Shown here: positions 1 to 11,116 of the stretch, piece by piece | How the letters are laid out: each line of letters begins with the position of its first letter | Numbering within the stretch: position 1 is the first letter of the stretch | Assembly: GCF_013141765.1 (NCBI RefSeq) | Contig: NZ_WHOD01000013.1 | Location: forward strand, 186,001-250,000 | DNA: 64,000 nt | Source of the DNA: Paenibacillus foliorum | GTDB taxonomy: Bacteria > Bacillota > Bacilli > Paenibacillales > NBRC-103111 | Direction: 5' to 3' | Made by a program: the position numbers and the translations under genes | The notes under the pieces: generated by a model | Told to the model about the DNA's origin: nothing | Databases searched by the model: none | What the model saw: the letters and a program-made list of their open reading frames with translations, nothing else

Positions 1-635
1 CGTGCGCCTTGCAGCACCGGCCGCGTCTCGTCGGCATACACCTTGAGGTGTATGCCGCGCTCCTGCGCCAAATACATTGGCGCAAGAGCCGTGCCGTAGC
101 GGGCGGTGGCGAGGCCGCCCGCGTTGCAGTGCGTGAGGACGCCCATGCCGTCCTCGAAAAGCGCCAGCGCGTGCTCGCCAATGAGGCGGCACGTCTCCTC
201 ATCCTCGCTCTGGATGAGCTTCGCTTCATCCAGCAGCGCCTGCTTCATCGCTTCCGGCTCGCCGCCGGCGGAAGCGAGTGCTCCTGCGCGCTGTCTCATC
301 CGATCCAGCGCCCAGAACAAGTTCACCGCCGTCGGGCGCGACGTCGCCAAATAATCACACTGCTTGACGGCTTCGTCAAGCAGCTGTTCCCGGCTGCCGC
401 TTGTCTCCCTCACGCCGAGGTACACCCCGAACGCCGCCGCGATGCCGATCGCCGGCGCTCCGCGGACCGCAAGCTGCTTGATTGCATCCCATACCTGCTC
501 TGACGTAGTCAGCTCCAGGTATACGATCTCGTCCGGCAACAGGCGCTGATCCAGCAGATCAAGCTGGTTATCTGCCGAATTCCAACGGACTGATTGCAGC
601 CAGTCCGCAGTCGTTTGATTATCTAATGTTCCCAT
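1..635 (-). CDS. mtnA: S-methyl-5-thioribose-1-phosphate isomerase, N-terminal part (cut by window edge)
   Basis: Converts methylthioribose-1-phosphate to methylthioribulose-1-phosphate in cytoplasmic methionine salvage. About 211 codons are visible. The start [19 protein letters not shown], the RGAPAIG motif near residue 58 and NLFWALDRM near residue 96 are typical of MtnA/eIF2B-like isomerases. The ATG at 635 has an AGGAG site about 10 bases upstream. It follows mtnK by 80 bp on the same strand, the usual kinase-isomerase pair, so the two are probably cotranscribed. The C-terminal part with the catalytic Cys/Asp region lies outside the window. The visible part below about position 540 is much richer in G+C than mtnK; see findings. 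Confidence 0.93.
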   Translation of the reverse strand, partial: MGTLDNQTTADWLQSVRWNSADNQLDLLDQRLLPDEIVYLELTTSEQVWDAIKQLAVRGAPAIGIAAAFGVYLGVRETSGSREQLLDEAVKQCDYLATSRPTAVNLFWALDRMRQRAGALASAGGEPEAMKQALLDEAKLIQSEDEETCRLIGEHALALFEDGMGVLTHCNAGGLATARYGTALAPMYLAQERGIHLKVYADETRPVLQGA

Positions 636-715
636 AATAGAGTGTCTCCTTTATTCTTCTTTCGTTTTGTTCCGCAAAGTATCTTCCTTCAGCAGTAAAC
701 ATAGGTGTGAATAAC

Positions 716-1921
716 CTATTCCACAGCCTTAACTGCAATTTCCAACAGTTCATCAATCGATTGGGCTTGACGATTATGTTTGATGAGTGCTGTTCCGATC
801 CTCAGAGCGATGCGTTGGGCACGTTCTTTAGCCGCTTCATCTTCAAGCTTATTAATGTCGGCAACCTGTGCCAAGCCGTGTACACGGCGGACCATCTTGC
901 TGCCGGTATAACCAATAGTGTCACGCAGTACCTGCTGCATGTACCAGTCCTGATAACCTTCTGTCTTGGACAATCGGTCTTCACCGTACAAGCTCCACAA
1001 AGAACGGAACTCGCCTTGGAATAATGTCCACACATCCTTGATGGTTCCGAGCAAATAGCCACGGTAGTCCGCACGCGACTCTGCATCCTTGCTCCAGCCT
1101 TCCTGAGCAGCATAGTTCAAGAGCAGATTGGCAAACACGGCACCGATATCAAAGCCCATGGGACCATAATAAGCGAATTCGGGATCGATAACTTTAGTGG
1201 ATTCCTGCGTAATAAAAATACTGCCGGTATGCAGATCGCCATGAAGCAGTGATTGAGCATGTGTCAGAAAGCTGTTTCTTAAAATAGCTACTTCCAAATG
1301 TAGCTCTTTATCCTGCCAGACTGCTTCAATTGCATCTTGAATAGCGGGAGGAACGTTATTGGTTTCAGCATTATGATAAGGATCGTCAAAAATCAAATCC
1401 TCAGTAATTTTGCATAGCTCGGGATTAATGAACTGCTTAACGCGTTCCTTTTTCTCCTGTTGATTCATACCAAGGTCTGATGTGTAAAATAGGGTGTGTG
1501 CCAAAAATCGAGCTATATGCTGAGCAAATAACGGATAACGGTTTCCTTCAATAAGTCCTTTACGCATAATAACATGATCACTTAAATCTTGCATAACGGT
1601 TAGAGCGAGATCCTTTTCATACACAAAAACATGCGGAACTAGATCTGGGCACAACGATTCTTGAATAATTAAGGCTTCGCTTTCAATCCGAGCGCGATCC
1701 AAAGTGAGCGGCCATGATTCACCGACGACCTTTGCATAGGGAAGTGCCTGTTTCAAAATAATACTATTACCAGTAGACAGTTCGGAAATATGAAATACGA
1801 GATTTAAGTTGCCATCGCCGATTTCACGGCTTGTTAGCTCGCTACCCGGTGTAAAAAGATTAGGAATAGTGCGCGCGTATTCAACGGCTTCAGCTTCAGT
1901 AAAAGCATGGTATGTAGTCAT
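716..1921 (-). CDS. mtnK: 5-methylthioribose kinase
   Basis: Phosphorylates methylthioribose at C1, the step before MtnA in methionine salvage; an APH-like kinase fold. The 401-residue product matches the family's usual length. HGDLHTGSIF is the Brenner/catalytic loop and IDPEFAYYGPMGFDIG carries the metal-binding acidic residue. The reading frame continues upstream to 2044, but the ATG at 1921 (MTTYHAFTEAEAVEY) has an ideal AAGGAGG about 8 bases before it, so I place the start there. Upstream on the minus strand is an extended -10 promoter (2050-2058). I found no S-box (SAM riboswitch) in the roughly 120-nt leader, although mtnK leaders in Bacillus often carry one. Confidence 0.95.
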   Translation of the reverse strand: MTTYHAFTEAEAVEYARTIPNLFTPGSELTSREIGDGNLNLVFHISELSTGNSIILKQALPYAKVVGESWPLTLDRARIESEALIIQESLCPDLVPHVFVYEKDLALTVMQDLSDHVIMRKGLIEGNRYPLFAQHIARFLAHTLFYTSDLGMNQQEKKERVKQFINPELCKITEDLIFDDPYHNAETNNVPPAIQDAIEAVWQDKELHLEVAILRNSFLTHAQSLLHGDLHTGSIFITQESTKVIDPEFAYYGPMGFDIGAVFANLLLNYAAQEGWSKDAESRADYRGYLLGTIKDVWTLFQGEFRSLWSLYGEDRLSKTEGYQDWYMQQVLRDTIGYTGSKMVRRVHGLAQVADINKLEDEAAKERAQRIALRIGTALIKHNRQAQSIDELLEIAVKAVE

Positions 1922-2049
1922 TAAAAATAATTCCTCCTTAAGAGTTAGAGTTATTGTATCAGCAAAAACGGGCTTCAAAGCTTTCGCTGGATTATCAAAG
2001 AAACTATTCTTCGTAAGCATAGGCTTAGTCCGTAAACATATCACAATCT

Positions 2050-2078
2050 AGTATAGCAAAATGTTCGTCATCTTGGAA
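2050..2078 (-). promoter_or_regulatory. Predicted sigma-A promoter of mtnK-mtnA
   Basis: On the minus strand, TATACT (2055-2050) is preceded by TGC, an extended -10 element. A weak -35 (TTCCAA, 2078-2073) lies 17 bp upstream. Transcription would start near 2043, giving a leader of about 120 nt before mtnK. Confidence 0.4.
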
Positions 2079-2321
2079 GATATCCCAAGTAATCAGACCT
2101 GAATTATATGAGTGTTGCTAAGTGGCCTTCTAACTGCATTTATAATAAAAAAGCGTATATTTACAAAAAAAACACGTTCCTTTAACATCCACTTGATGCT
2201 TACTTTATAAAATAGAAGTAGGTAAGGTCAATTATTATAGCGTTTTTGGATTGTTGTTTTTGAGAGGGTTAAGCAGAGGTTTACATATTTAATCGAAGCA
2301 TAACAGGAGGTTTTCATAACT

Positions 2322-2495
2322 ATGAAGTTAATCGTGAGACTATTGTTTGCTACCGCTGCTCTTGGAGTAGTATTGACGCTTGGACTGACTTCTCAGGAAA
2401 ATCAAGCTGTAGTAGGGATGAATCCAATGAAGGTAAACCAGCAGCAATATGAACGCATTCATGAACCTGCTATGTTTGTAAATGTAAATAAATAA
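2322..2495 (+). CDS. Small secreted or membrane-anchored protein, 57 aa
   Basis: Function unknown. The ORF has a strong AGGAGG site 10 bases before its ATG. Residues 1-22 form a basic N-terminus followed by a hydrophobic stretch (LLFATAALGVVLTLGL), consistent with an N-terminal membrane anchor or signal peptide. The rest is polar, Asn/Gln-rich and ends in FVNVNK. A hairpin terminator follows at 2527, so it appears to be a single-gene unit. I do not recognise the family. The ribosome site, hydrophobic leader and terminator support a real gene. Confidence 0.6.
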   Translation: MKLIVRLLFATAALGVVLTLGLTSQENQAVVGMNPMKVNQQQYERIHEPAMFVNVNK

Positions 2496-2526
2496 GCTGA
2501 CGTACAAGTTGAATATATATGTTTAT

Positions 2527-2553
2527 AAAAGGGTACCGATGGTGCTCTTTTTT
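2527..2553 (+). terminator. Rho-independent terminator after the 57-aa gene
   Basis: AAAAGGGTACC (2527-2537) pairs with GGTGCTCTTTT (2541-2551) around a 3-nt loop, with two G-U pairs, and runs into T residues. Confidence 0.5.
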
Positions 2554-2734
2554 AACTTGCCCAAAAAGAAAAACATCATCGCTACTAATGAAGCTTGACT
2601 ATCAAGAGGTTTTCTTTTATTTATCTGGTATAATAAGGACAGCTCTGCTGGGAGTTAATGAAAGCGGGCTTTCGCCCGCCATAGTATGGCTCTTCACATT
2701 TAGAGCAACAAATGATTCCATTATTTTAGCATGA

Positions 2735-2914
2735 TTAGTCAAAATATTTACTTTTGATGCTGCGGTGCTCAACCAAGTCAATAGCCCCCAGCACAACATG
2801 AGCGAGTCCGAATCCTGCCACAGCGGCTGCAGCCATGGGGTATTTGTTGCGTAACGCTACACCTGAAGCTGTAACAGCTGTCCCTAAAACGGTTGGAATA
2901 AGTCCTTCACGCAT
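2735..2914 (-). CDS. Small hydrophobic protein, 59 aa
   Basis: Function unknown. The ATG at 2914 (MREGLIPTVLG) has an AAGGAGG site 8 bases upstream; the frame is open further upstream but without a comparable site. The protein has two Gly/Ala-rich hydrophobic segments (about residues 5-20 and 26-45) joined by LRNKYP and ends in the basic tail HRSIKSKYFD, suggesting a small two-helix membrane protein. It is divergent from the DUF1802 gene. Confidence 0.6.
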   Translation of the reverse strand: MREGLIPTVLGTAVTASGVALRNKYPMAAAAVAGFGLAHVVLGAIDLVEHRSIKSKYFD

Positions 2915-3090
2915 CGTTTGTTCCTCCTTGAGAGATTTAATAAATGCGATTATAGCTTGGGGCTTTATGAACTGTTTTATGCTTGTTATCGGTTGGATTG
3001 TTTTGGACCTCAATCTTATTTATAATGTCATAGGAATCAACTTTTAAATCGGGTATTCATTTCTCTAATGCTAAGGAAAGGACAGTGCTG

Positions 3091-3675
3091 ATGTTAAATG
3101 ATAATAAGATGAAGCCAGTTGCTTTGAAAGAGTGGGCAGTTGCTATCGAAGCTCTTCGAAGTGGCCAGCAAATACTCATTATGCGCAAGGGTGGTATCCG
3201 TGAAGAGACAAGGGATTTTCAGATAGAAAGTGATAGTTTCTATTTGTTCCCAACCTACGAGCACCAGAAAAAGCAATGGATCAAACCGGAGTATCAGCAC
3301 CAGCTGGATTCCACTTTGGCAGGTTGGAGCCTTGAGCATACGGATGTTTCCATCCAATGCTACGCTGAGCTAGCCGAAGATATTCTAGTAAAAGATCAGG
3401 AGCAGTTGTCCAGGCTGGGCGGACTGCATATATGGACTGACACATTTGCAGATGAAAGATTGAAGTGGAAGCGTACGCAACCTTTGCATGTGATGTTACT
3501 GCGAGTTTACGAACTCACAGCTCCAGCCCAATTACCGATATTGCCTCTGTATAATGGGTGCAAATCTTGGATACAACTGGAAAGTGATACGTTGAATAGC
3601 ATGGAGCGCAAACCTGTTCTTAATGATACTGCTTTTCAAAAAGCAATCGAGGAAATAAAAGAAGCTCTGCGTTAA
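3091..3675 (+). CDS. DUF1802 family protein
   Basis: Conserved protein of unknown function, 194 residues. The N-terminal part (WAVAIEALRSGQQILIMRKGGIREE) and FYLFPTYEHQ near residue 50 match what I recall of the DUF1802 family, soluble proteins common in Bacillales and cyanobacteria. I chose the ATG at 3091 over the GTG at 3085 because AAGGAAAGGA (3073-3082) is better spaced from it. It precedes the suf operon but is separated from it by a promoter/dyad region, so it is probably a separate unit. Confidence 0.7.
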   Translation: MLNDNKMKPVALKEWAVAIEALRSGQQILIMRKGGIREETRDFQIESDSFYLFPTYEHQKKQWIKPEYQHQLDSTLAGWSLEHTDVSIQCYAELAEDILVKDQEQLSRLGGLHIWTDTFADERLKWKRTQPLHVMLLRVYELTAPAQLPILPLYNGCKSWIQLESDTLNSMERKPVLNDTAFQKAIEEIKEALR

Positions 3676-3739
3676 TACAGCTGTTATTTAAGCAATATTG
3701 AAAACTCTCTGAAAACAAACATTTTTAGGCTTTATTGAT

Positions 3740-3821
3740 TTGACTTGGTAAGATATAATATATTAGTATTGAGAATCATTGATAATCAGTTTAGAATGAT
3801 TATCATCTAAGAATCAATACT
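3740..3821 (+). promoter_or_regulatory. suf operon promoter with Fur-box-like dyad
   Basis: A perfect TATAAT (3754-3759) and a TTGACT (3740-3745) are present, although not at ideal spacing to each other. Just downstream is an AT-rich imperfect palindrome: AGTATTGA (3765-3772) and TGATAATCA (3780-3788) mirrored by TGATTATCA (3797-3805) and TCAATACT (3814-3821). TTAGAAT-G-ATTATCA (3791-3805) matches the 7-1-7 Fur consensus at 12 of 14 positions. A site here would overlap the transcription start, the usual place for a repressor. Fur is the best guess; PerR or Zur sites are related in sequence. Confidence 0.55.
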
Positions 3822-3854
3822 TTAAAAGGACTACAAATTATGGAGGCAGAAAAC

Positions 3855-4685
3855 ATGGCGAATGCACCGGAATTTATTATAGACGGTTTAAAGGCGACTA
3901 TTGAAGGTAAAGAAATTTTGAAGGGCTTGAGCTTGAAAATTAAAGGTGGAGAAATTCATGCCATCATGGGACCTAATGGAACAGGAAAAAGTACGTTGGC
4001 ATCCACAATCATGGGGCATCCTAAATATGAAGTAACTGAAGGCTCCATTTCTTTGAATGGTGAAGATGTATTGGAAATGGCAGTTGACGAAAGAGCGAGA
4101 GCAGGATTGTTCTTGGCTATGCAATATCCGAGTGAAATTACTGGCGTAACGAATGCCGATTTCCTACGCAGTGCTATTAATGCACGCCGCGGCGAAGGTA
4201 ATGAAATTTCTTTGATCAAATTTATCCGTCTAATGGAAGCTAAGATGAAAGAGCTTGAGATGAATCCTGAATTCATGCACCGTTATTTAAACGAAGGCTT
4301 CTCCGGCGGTGAGAAGAAACGTAATGAGATTTTACAAATGCTGCTGCTTGAGCCGAGCTTAGTTATTTTGGATGAGATCGATTCAGGTCTTGATATTGAT
4401 GCCTTGCGTATCGTAGCAACAGGCGTTAACGCTATGCGCTCCGAGGAACGCGGCTTCTTGATTATCACTCACTACCAGCGCTTGCTTAATTATATTAAGC
4501 CGGATTTTGTACATGTAATGATGCAAGGCCGTATTGTTAAATCAGGTGGTCCTGAGCTATCAGAGCGTCTTGAAAATGAAGGCTACGATTGGATTAAAGA
4601 GGAACTTGGAATTGTTGACGAGACTGTTGGCGGACAAGATGAAGAGTTCAAGGTTCCAATGAACACGACAGCACCAAGATACTAA
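3855..4685 (+). CDS. sufC: Fe-S cluster assembly ATPase SufC
   Basis: ABC-type ATPase of the SufBCD scaffold complex, which assembles Fe-S clusters in the cytoplasm. It is 276 residues with Walker [10 protein letters not shown] (39-47), signature FSGGEKKR (149-156) and Walker B LVILDEID (169-176). The ATG at 3855 (MANAPEF) is preferred because GGAGG (3842-3846) lies 8 bases upstream. An in-frame ATG at 3840 would overlap that ribosome site. It is the first gene of sufCDSUB, behind the dyad at 3765-3821, so iron-responsive control is plausible. Confidence 0.96.
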   Translation: MANAPEFIIDGLKATIEGKEILKGLSLKIKGGEIHAIMGPNGTGKSTLASTIMGHPKYEVTEGSISLNGEDVLEMAVDERARAGLFLAMQYPSEITGVTNADFLRSAINARRGEGNEISLIKFIRLMEAKMKELEMNPEFMHRYLNEGFSGGEKKRNEILQMLLLEPSLVILDEIDSGLDIDALRIVATGVNAMRSEERGFLIITHYQRLLNYIKPDFVHVMMQGRIVKSGGPELSERLENEGYDWIKEELGIVDETVGGQDEEFKVPMNTTAPRY

Positions 4686-4713
4686 GGACAACCGAACTGG
4701 AGGAATATTTGAA

Positions 4714-7659
<2,946 letters not shown>

Positions 7660-7691
7660 TACATTTTAAAATTATAAGGAGGTTGGAAATA

Positions 7692-9089
7692 ATGGCTAAG
7701 AAAATGCCCGAAATGGAAGCTTATCAATATGGATTTCGTGATGAGCATCAATCAATATTTCAAAGCGGAAAAGGTTTGAATCGTGAGATCATTGAAGAAA
7801 TTTCAAGAATGAAGGACGAACCGGCGTGGATGTTGGATTTTCGTCTGAAATCTTTTGAGCAATTCGAGAAAATGCCAATGCCGCGTTGGGGTGGTAATAT
7901 GGATGACTTGGATTTCAACGAGATTCAGTATTATGTGAAACCATCCGAGAAACAAGGGAAAACATGGGAAGAGGTTCCTACCGAGATCAAAGAAACATTT
8001 GATAAGCTTGGTATTCCTGAAGCGGAACAAAAGTTTTTGGCTGGCGTATCGGCTCAATATGAATCTGAGGTTGTCTACCACAGCATGCAAAAAGAGCTTG
8101 AGGATCAAGGGGTTATCTTTACCGACACAGACTCAGCTCTGCGTGAGTACCCTGAAATTTTTAGGGAACACTTCGGAACTATCATTCCTCCAAGCGACAA
8201 TAAATTCGCTGCATTGAACAGTGCGGTTTGGTCCGGGGGCAGCTTTATCTATGTTCCAAAAGGCGTAAAAGTAGATATCCCGCTGCAAGCCTATTTCCGT
8301 ATTAACTCGGAGAATATGGGACAGTTCGAACGGACTTTGATCATTACGGACGAAGATAGCTTCGTGCATTATGTAGAAGGCTGCACAGCACCTATTTACA
8401 GCACGAACTCCCTACACAGTGCCGTGGTTGAAATTATCTGCAAAAAGAACTCCCGTGCTCGTTATACAACGATTCAAAACTGGGCTCCTAACATTTATAA
8501 CCTGGTTACAAAACGTGCTGTTGCTGAAGAAAATGCGACTATGGAATGGGTTGACGGCAACATCGGCTCCAAGCTGACTATGAAGTATCCAGCAGTTGTA
8601 TTGAAAGGCCGTGGCGCTAAAGGAATGGTATTATCCATCGCCGTTGCAGGTCGCGGACAGCATCAGGATGCAGGCGCTAAAATGACGCATTTGGCTCCAG
8701 ATACTACTTCAACGATTGTTTCCAAGTCGATCAGTAAGCATGGCGGCAAAGTAACATACCGCGGCTTGGCATCGTTTGGACGTAATTCACAAGGCTCCAA
8801 AGCAAATATCAAATGCGATACTTTGATTATGGATAAAGAGTCCACTTCAGATACAATTCCTTACAATGAAATTATGAACGACAACATTACGCTGGAGCAT
8901 GAAGCTACCGTATCCAAGGTTTCTGAGGATCAATTGTTCTACCTCATGAGCCGTGGTTTAACCGAAGCAGAAGCAACGCAAATGATCGTTATGGGCTTCA
9001 TCGAGCCGTTCACGAAGGAACTGCCAATGGAATATGCAGTAGAAATGAACCGACTCATCAAATTCGAAATGGAAGGCTCTATCGGCTAA
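7692..9089 (+). CDS. sufB: Fe-S cluster assembly scaffold SufB
   Basis: Main scaffold subunit of SufBCD, where the nascent Fe-S cluster is built. It has 465 residues, the standard length. Diagnostic stretches include [19 protein letters not shown] (about 180-198), the VEGCTAP segment and the C-terminal [16 protein letters not shown]. The ATG at 7692 is chosen because AAGGAGG (7676-7682) is 9 bases upstream; the TTG at 7683 touches the ribosome site. Its last codons lie in a 21-bp sequence repeated at 10977-10997, and the frame there would end one residue earlier with TGA. The gene is intact, but its 3' end appears to be the attachment site of an integrated element. Confidence 0.97.
   Translation: MAKKMPEMEAYQYGFRDEHQSIFQSGKGLNREIIEEISRMKDEPAWMLDFRLKSFEQFEKMPMPRWGGNMDDLDFNEIQYYVKPSEKQGKTWEEVPTEIKETFDKLGIPEAEQKFLAGVSAQYESEVVYHSMQKELEDQGVIFTDTDSALREYPEIFREHFGTIIPPSDNKFAALNSAVWSGGSFIYVPKGVKVDIPLQAYFRINSENMGQFERTLIITDEDSFVHYVEGCTAPIYSTNSLHSAVVEIICKKNSRARYTTIQNWAPNIYNLVTKRAVAEENATMEWVDGNIGSKLTMKYPAVVLKGRGAKGMVLSIAVAGRGQHQDAGAKMTHLAPDTTSTIVSKSISKHGGKVTYRGLASFGRNSQGSKANIKCDTLIMDKESTSDTIPYNEIMNDNITLEHEATVSKVSEDQLFYLMSRGLTEAEATQMIVMGFIEPFTKELPMEYAVEMNRLIKFEMEGSIG
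9063..9083 (+). repeat. Direct repeat, left (attL-like), within the 3' end of sufB
   Basis: A 21-bp sequence starting TTCGAAATGG and ending GGCTCTATC that codes the final residues of SufB. It is identical to 10977-10997. The flanking bases differ (A/G before, G/T after), which fixes the repeat length. Confidence 0.8.
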
Positions 9090-9150
9090 CACTTGCCGTA
9101 TAAGGGTTTTCGAGAGGGTAAATGCTCTTTGTCCGGTTTTTGTCCGTTTT

Positions 9151-9531
9151 CTATTTTTGGATATACTGAGCATAAAGTGTTAAAGCGTCATCCTCAATCT
9201 TCTTTGTAACATGTAGATACGTGTCCGCTGTGACTTTCACGCTTGCGTGCCCAAGTCGCTCGGACACGTATTTTTTATTTGCGTCAGATTCAAGTAGCGA
9301 CGAAAGAATAGGAAGTTTCGCACGTTTGCAACTGACTTTAAAATACAATTCTCTGATATCCGTCTTCTTCGAAACAGAAATAGTTGATATTCTTCTCAGC
9401 ATCTATTGTGCAGCTGGTTCCCGATCATTAGGATTATAGAGTAAAGCAGTTTCTTCGCCTGACCAAAAGTAACGATTAGTCCTTGGTTTACTTTTTAGAT
9501 GTGCAACTTCTTCAGGCAAATCACCCTTTAT
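9151..9531 (-). pseudogene. Tyrosine recombinase (phage-type integrase), C-terminal remnant
   Basis: Read from 9531 down, a frame gives DLPEEVAHLKSKPRTNRYFW, then an in-frame TAG (9405-9403), then continues to YVSERLGHASVKVTADTYLHV and a C-terminal tail. The last part contains the box-II Gly-His (LGH) and the nucleophilic Tyr (DTYLHV) of tyrosine recombinases. The upstream Arg and His-x-x-Arg are not recognisable, because the stretch before SSLLES no longer aligns. The in-frame stop, loss of catalytic residues and missing N-terminus make this a dead gene. Its position beside the att-like repeat fits the integrase of the element. Confidence 0.75.
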
Positions 9532-10256
9532 TTATTTGTGTTCGGATTAAGCTTTTGTTTTGCCATCCCTTTTGCCAAATGTAAAGAGTGATATTTCCTC
9601 TTCCGGAATATAATTGCAAGAATGAAACTGCTAATAATTGCACCGATTAATGAAAGAGCCATATCCTTTTCTGAGTCAAATACGTCGCCCTGAAGTCCCA
9701 TATAGTCCTGGCCTGTCTGTCCAGCTAAAATAGCAACCAGCATTTCAATGATTTCAAAGACTGCACCAAGACTGAGTATGAAAGAGATCGTAGTAATTAA
9801 AGACCAGAACATACGAAGTCCAGTAATTCGAGTTAGAAGCTCACGTATAGGGTAAAACCATAAAAGACCGAACATCATATGAACGAATCGATCAAAGTAA
9901 CTCCTACGTGTATGTATCACACTCTTTAACCACTGATCAATGGGAGTTCCTTGATACGTATAATGTGCAGCATAAGTATGGAGGCATAAAAATACAAAGA
10001 TCAATAAATACGATAAATTTGAAAGCTTGTATTTTCTATAAGTGATACAAAGTACGAGAATCACCAATACTAAAAGTATATTTTCTAAAAGCCATTGTGT
10101 GCGATCTGTTGGCGAAATGGCTAAAATACCCCAAAAAGCAAGAAATACAACAAGTATTAATTGTAATAATGGATTGTGTGAAAATTTAATATTTGTTTTA
10201 ATGAATATTTTAGTAAGATGACCACATCCAATTGTAAATAATGTTAATAAAATCAT
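9528..10256 (-). CDS. YjdF/DUF2238 family integral membrane protein
   Basis: A 242-residue polytopic membrane protein with about six hydrophobic segments. The conserved loop HTYAAHYTY followed by RRSYFDRFVHMMFG, and later FEIIEM and GDVFDSEKDMALSLIGA, are hallmarks of the DUF2238 family as I recall it. Function is unknown. The stop codon abuts the integrase remnant. The gene is noticeably A+T-rich and lies inside the att-flanked segment, so it may have arrived as cargo. A weak AAGGG site precedes the ATG. Confidence 0.75.
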   Translation of the reverse strand: MILLTLFTIGCGHLTKIFIKTNIKFSHNPLLQLILVVFLAFWGILAISPTDRTQWLLENILLVLVILVLCITYRKYKLSNLSYLLIFVFLCLHTYAAHYTYQGTPIDQWLKSVIHTRRSYFDRFVHMMFGLLWFYPIRELLTRITGLRMFWSLITTISFILSLGAVFEIIEMLVAILAGQTGQDYMGLQGDVFDSEKDMALSLIGAIISSFILAIIFRKRKYHSLHLAKGMAKQKLNPNTNK

Positions 10257-10412
10257 AGTAAATAATTCCCTTTACAAAATATATTTTAGGGTTAGTATTG
10301 GTTATTAACTTAGAATAGATGTAATTAATTTTGTGAGTGTCCAAGCTGATATAGGATATTGGATGTATATATTTAAGAATTCTTCCAGTCTTGTTAGGGC
10401 AATATATATTTT

Positions 10413-10434
10413 GAGACTGCACTAGTAAAGTCTC
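10413..10434. repeat. Inverted repeat upstream of the glycine-zipper gene
   Basis: GAGACT (10413-10418) and AGTCTC (10429-10434) form a perfect 6-bp dyad around a 10-bp spacer, 14 bp before the ribosome site of the following gene. It could be a small operator or a leader hairpin. I cannot assign a regulator. Confidence 0.3.
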
Positions 10435-10461
10435 CTATCATTAAACGAAGGAGTGAGATGA

Positions 10462-10698
10462 ATGGATAAAAACAACGACCGCCAAACAAAAGATGATTCT
10501 GAACGCAATACGACCGACATGGCAGGTGTTGGAGAAGCTGTAGGAACCACAGGTGGCGCTGTCGTGGGCGCTGCTGTAGGTTCTTTATTAGGCCCTATTG
10601 GAACCATTGCAGGGGGCATTGTAGGTGGAGCATTAGGCAATAAAGTGGGCGAGGGTGTTGGAGATAGCGATGATACTACGAATAAACAGGATAAATAA
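10462..10698 (+). CDS. Glycine-zipper small protein, 78 aa
   Basis: The N-terminal third is charged (MDKNNDRQTKDDSERN). Residues about 21-65 are Gly/Ala/Val-rich with GxxxG spacing (GEAVGTTGGAVVGAAVG, then GTIAGGIVGGALGNKVG), a glycine-zipper pattern that forms tight membrane helices. The tail is acidic. An AAGGAG site sits 8 bases before the ATG. Similar proteins in Bacillales are often annotated as stress-related or general glycine-zipper proteins; no specific function can be read from sequence. It lies in the att-flanked segment and is followed by a hairpin at 10803. Confidence 0.7.
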   Translation: MDKNNDRQTKDDSERNTTDMAGVGEAVGTTGGAVVGAAVGSLLGPIGTIAGGIVGGALGNKVGEGVGDSDDTTNKQDK

Positions 10699-10802
10699 AG
10701 CTAGCTCCATTTACTAAGTGTGAAAAGGATGGGTGTCGGGGAAACTCGACTCCCTGATACTTCGTTAGGTTTGAGGCATGGAATAAAGGCTATAATGTCA
10801 AT

Positions 10803-10838
10803 ATCCCTCTTTTCCTTGGGAATGGGGGATTTTTTTTA
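10803..10838 (+). terminator. Probable terminator after the glycine-zipper gene
   Basis: ATCCC (10803-10807) pairs with GGGAT (10826-10830), with further imperfect pairing inside, followed by a run of eight T. It lies about 105 bp after the stop codon. Confidence 0.45.
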
Positions 10839-10976
10839 TTTCACATGCTCTTAGGCGAACCGTGGTTCACATAGATATATCTCCATAGACTGTTGTAGTA
10901 AGCTAATACCTCGGGATTGAGGGCTTTATTTCTTTGAAACTTAAGAGAAATTCCCTAATTTACAAGCGTTTTTCAG

Positions 10977-10997
10977 TTCGAAATGGAAGGCTCTATC
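10977..10997 (+). repeat. Direct repeat, right (attR-like)
   Basis: Identical over 21 bp to 9063-9083 in the end of sufB. In the sufB frame it is followed at once by TGA and then by the terminator at 11000. Confidence 0.8.
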
Positions 10998-10999
10998 TG

Positions 11000-11030
11000 A
11001 CACAGCTCCTTTAATGGTGCTGTGTTTTTC
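11000..11030 (+). terminator. Terminator, probably the original end of the suf operon
   Basis: ACACAGC (11000-11006) pairs with GCTGTGT (11019-11025); two more G-C pairs are possible past one mismatch, followed by TTTT. No gene precedes it except the sufB-derived repeat three bases upstream, which is why I assign it to the pre-insertion suf operon. Confidence 0.65.
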
Positions 11031-11116
11031 CAATTTTTCTAATGTATAGGGACACCACTCTTATCTCATCCTAATACCCAAAGATATTACTTTTCTCTGA
11101 GGGTGGGATTCGAATT

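Larger units (their letters stand above)
9063..10997. mobile_element. Remnant of an integrated element at the 3' end of sufB
   Basis: About 1.9 kb bounded by perfect 21-bp direct repeats. Next to the left repeat are two TTTGTCCG copies 11 bp apart (9128-9135 and 9139-9146), like the arm-type repeats often seen beside Firmicutes phage integrases, and then a broken tyrosine recombinase. The remaining content is a YjdF-like membrane protein and a glycine-zipper protein. Beyond the right repeat is a strong terminator that would sit directly after sufB without the insertion. The simplest reading is site-specific integration that kept sufB in frame, followed by loss of most of the element. Confidence 0.65.

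Noticed and set aside
9..503. Plus-strand frame opposite mtnA
   Set aside because: It arises from the GC-rich antisense of a clear mtnA coding region; no ribosome site and no recognisable protein.
1922..2050. Possible S-box (SAM riboswitch) in the mtnK leader, suggested by a GAAGCCCG string
   Set aside because: The leader is too short and lacks the other conserved S-box helices and the anti-terminator/terminator pair.
2519..2734. 71-codon plus-strand frame after the small secreted protein
   Set aside because: It begins beside the terminator hairpin at 2527, has no ribosome site and no protein-like features.
9103..9150. A sufB terminator directly after its stop
   Set aside because: No stable hairpin followed by T residues was found here; the only good candidate is at 11000, beyond the right repeat.
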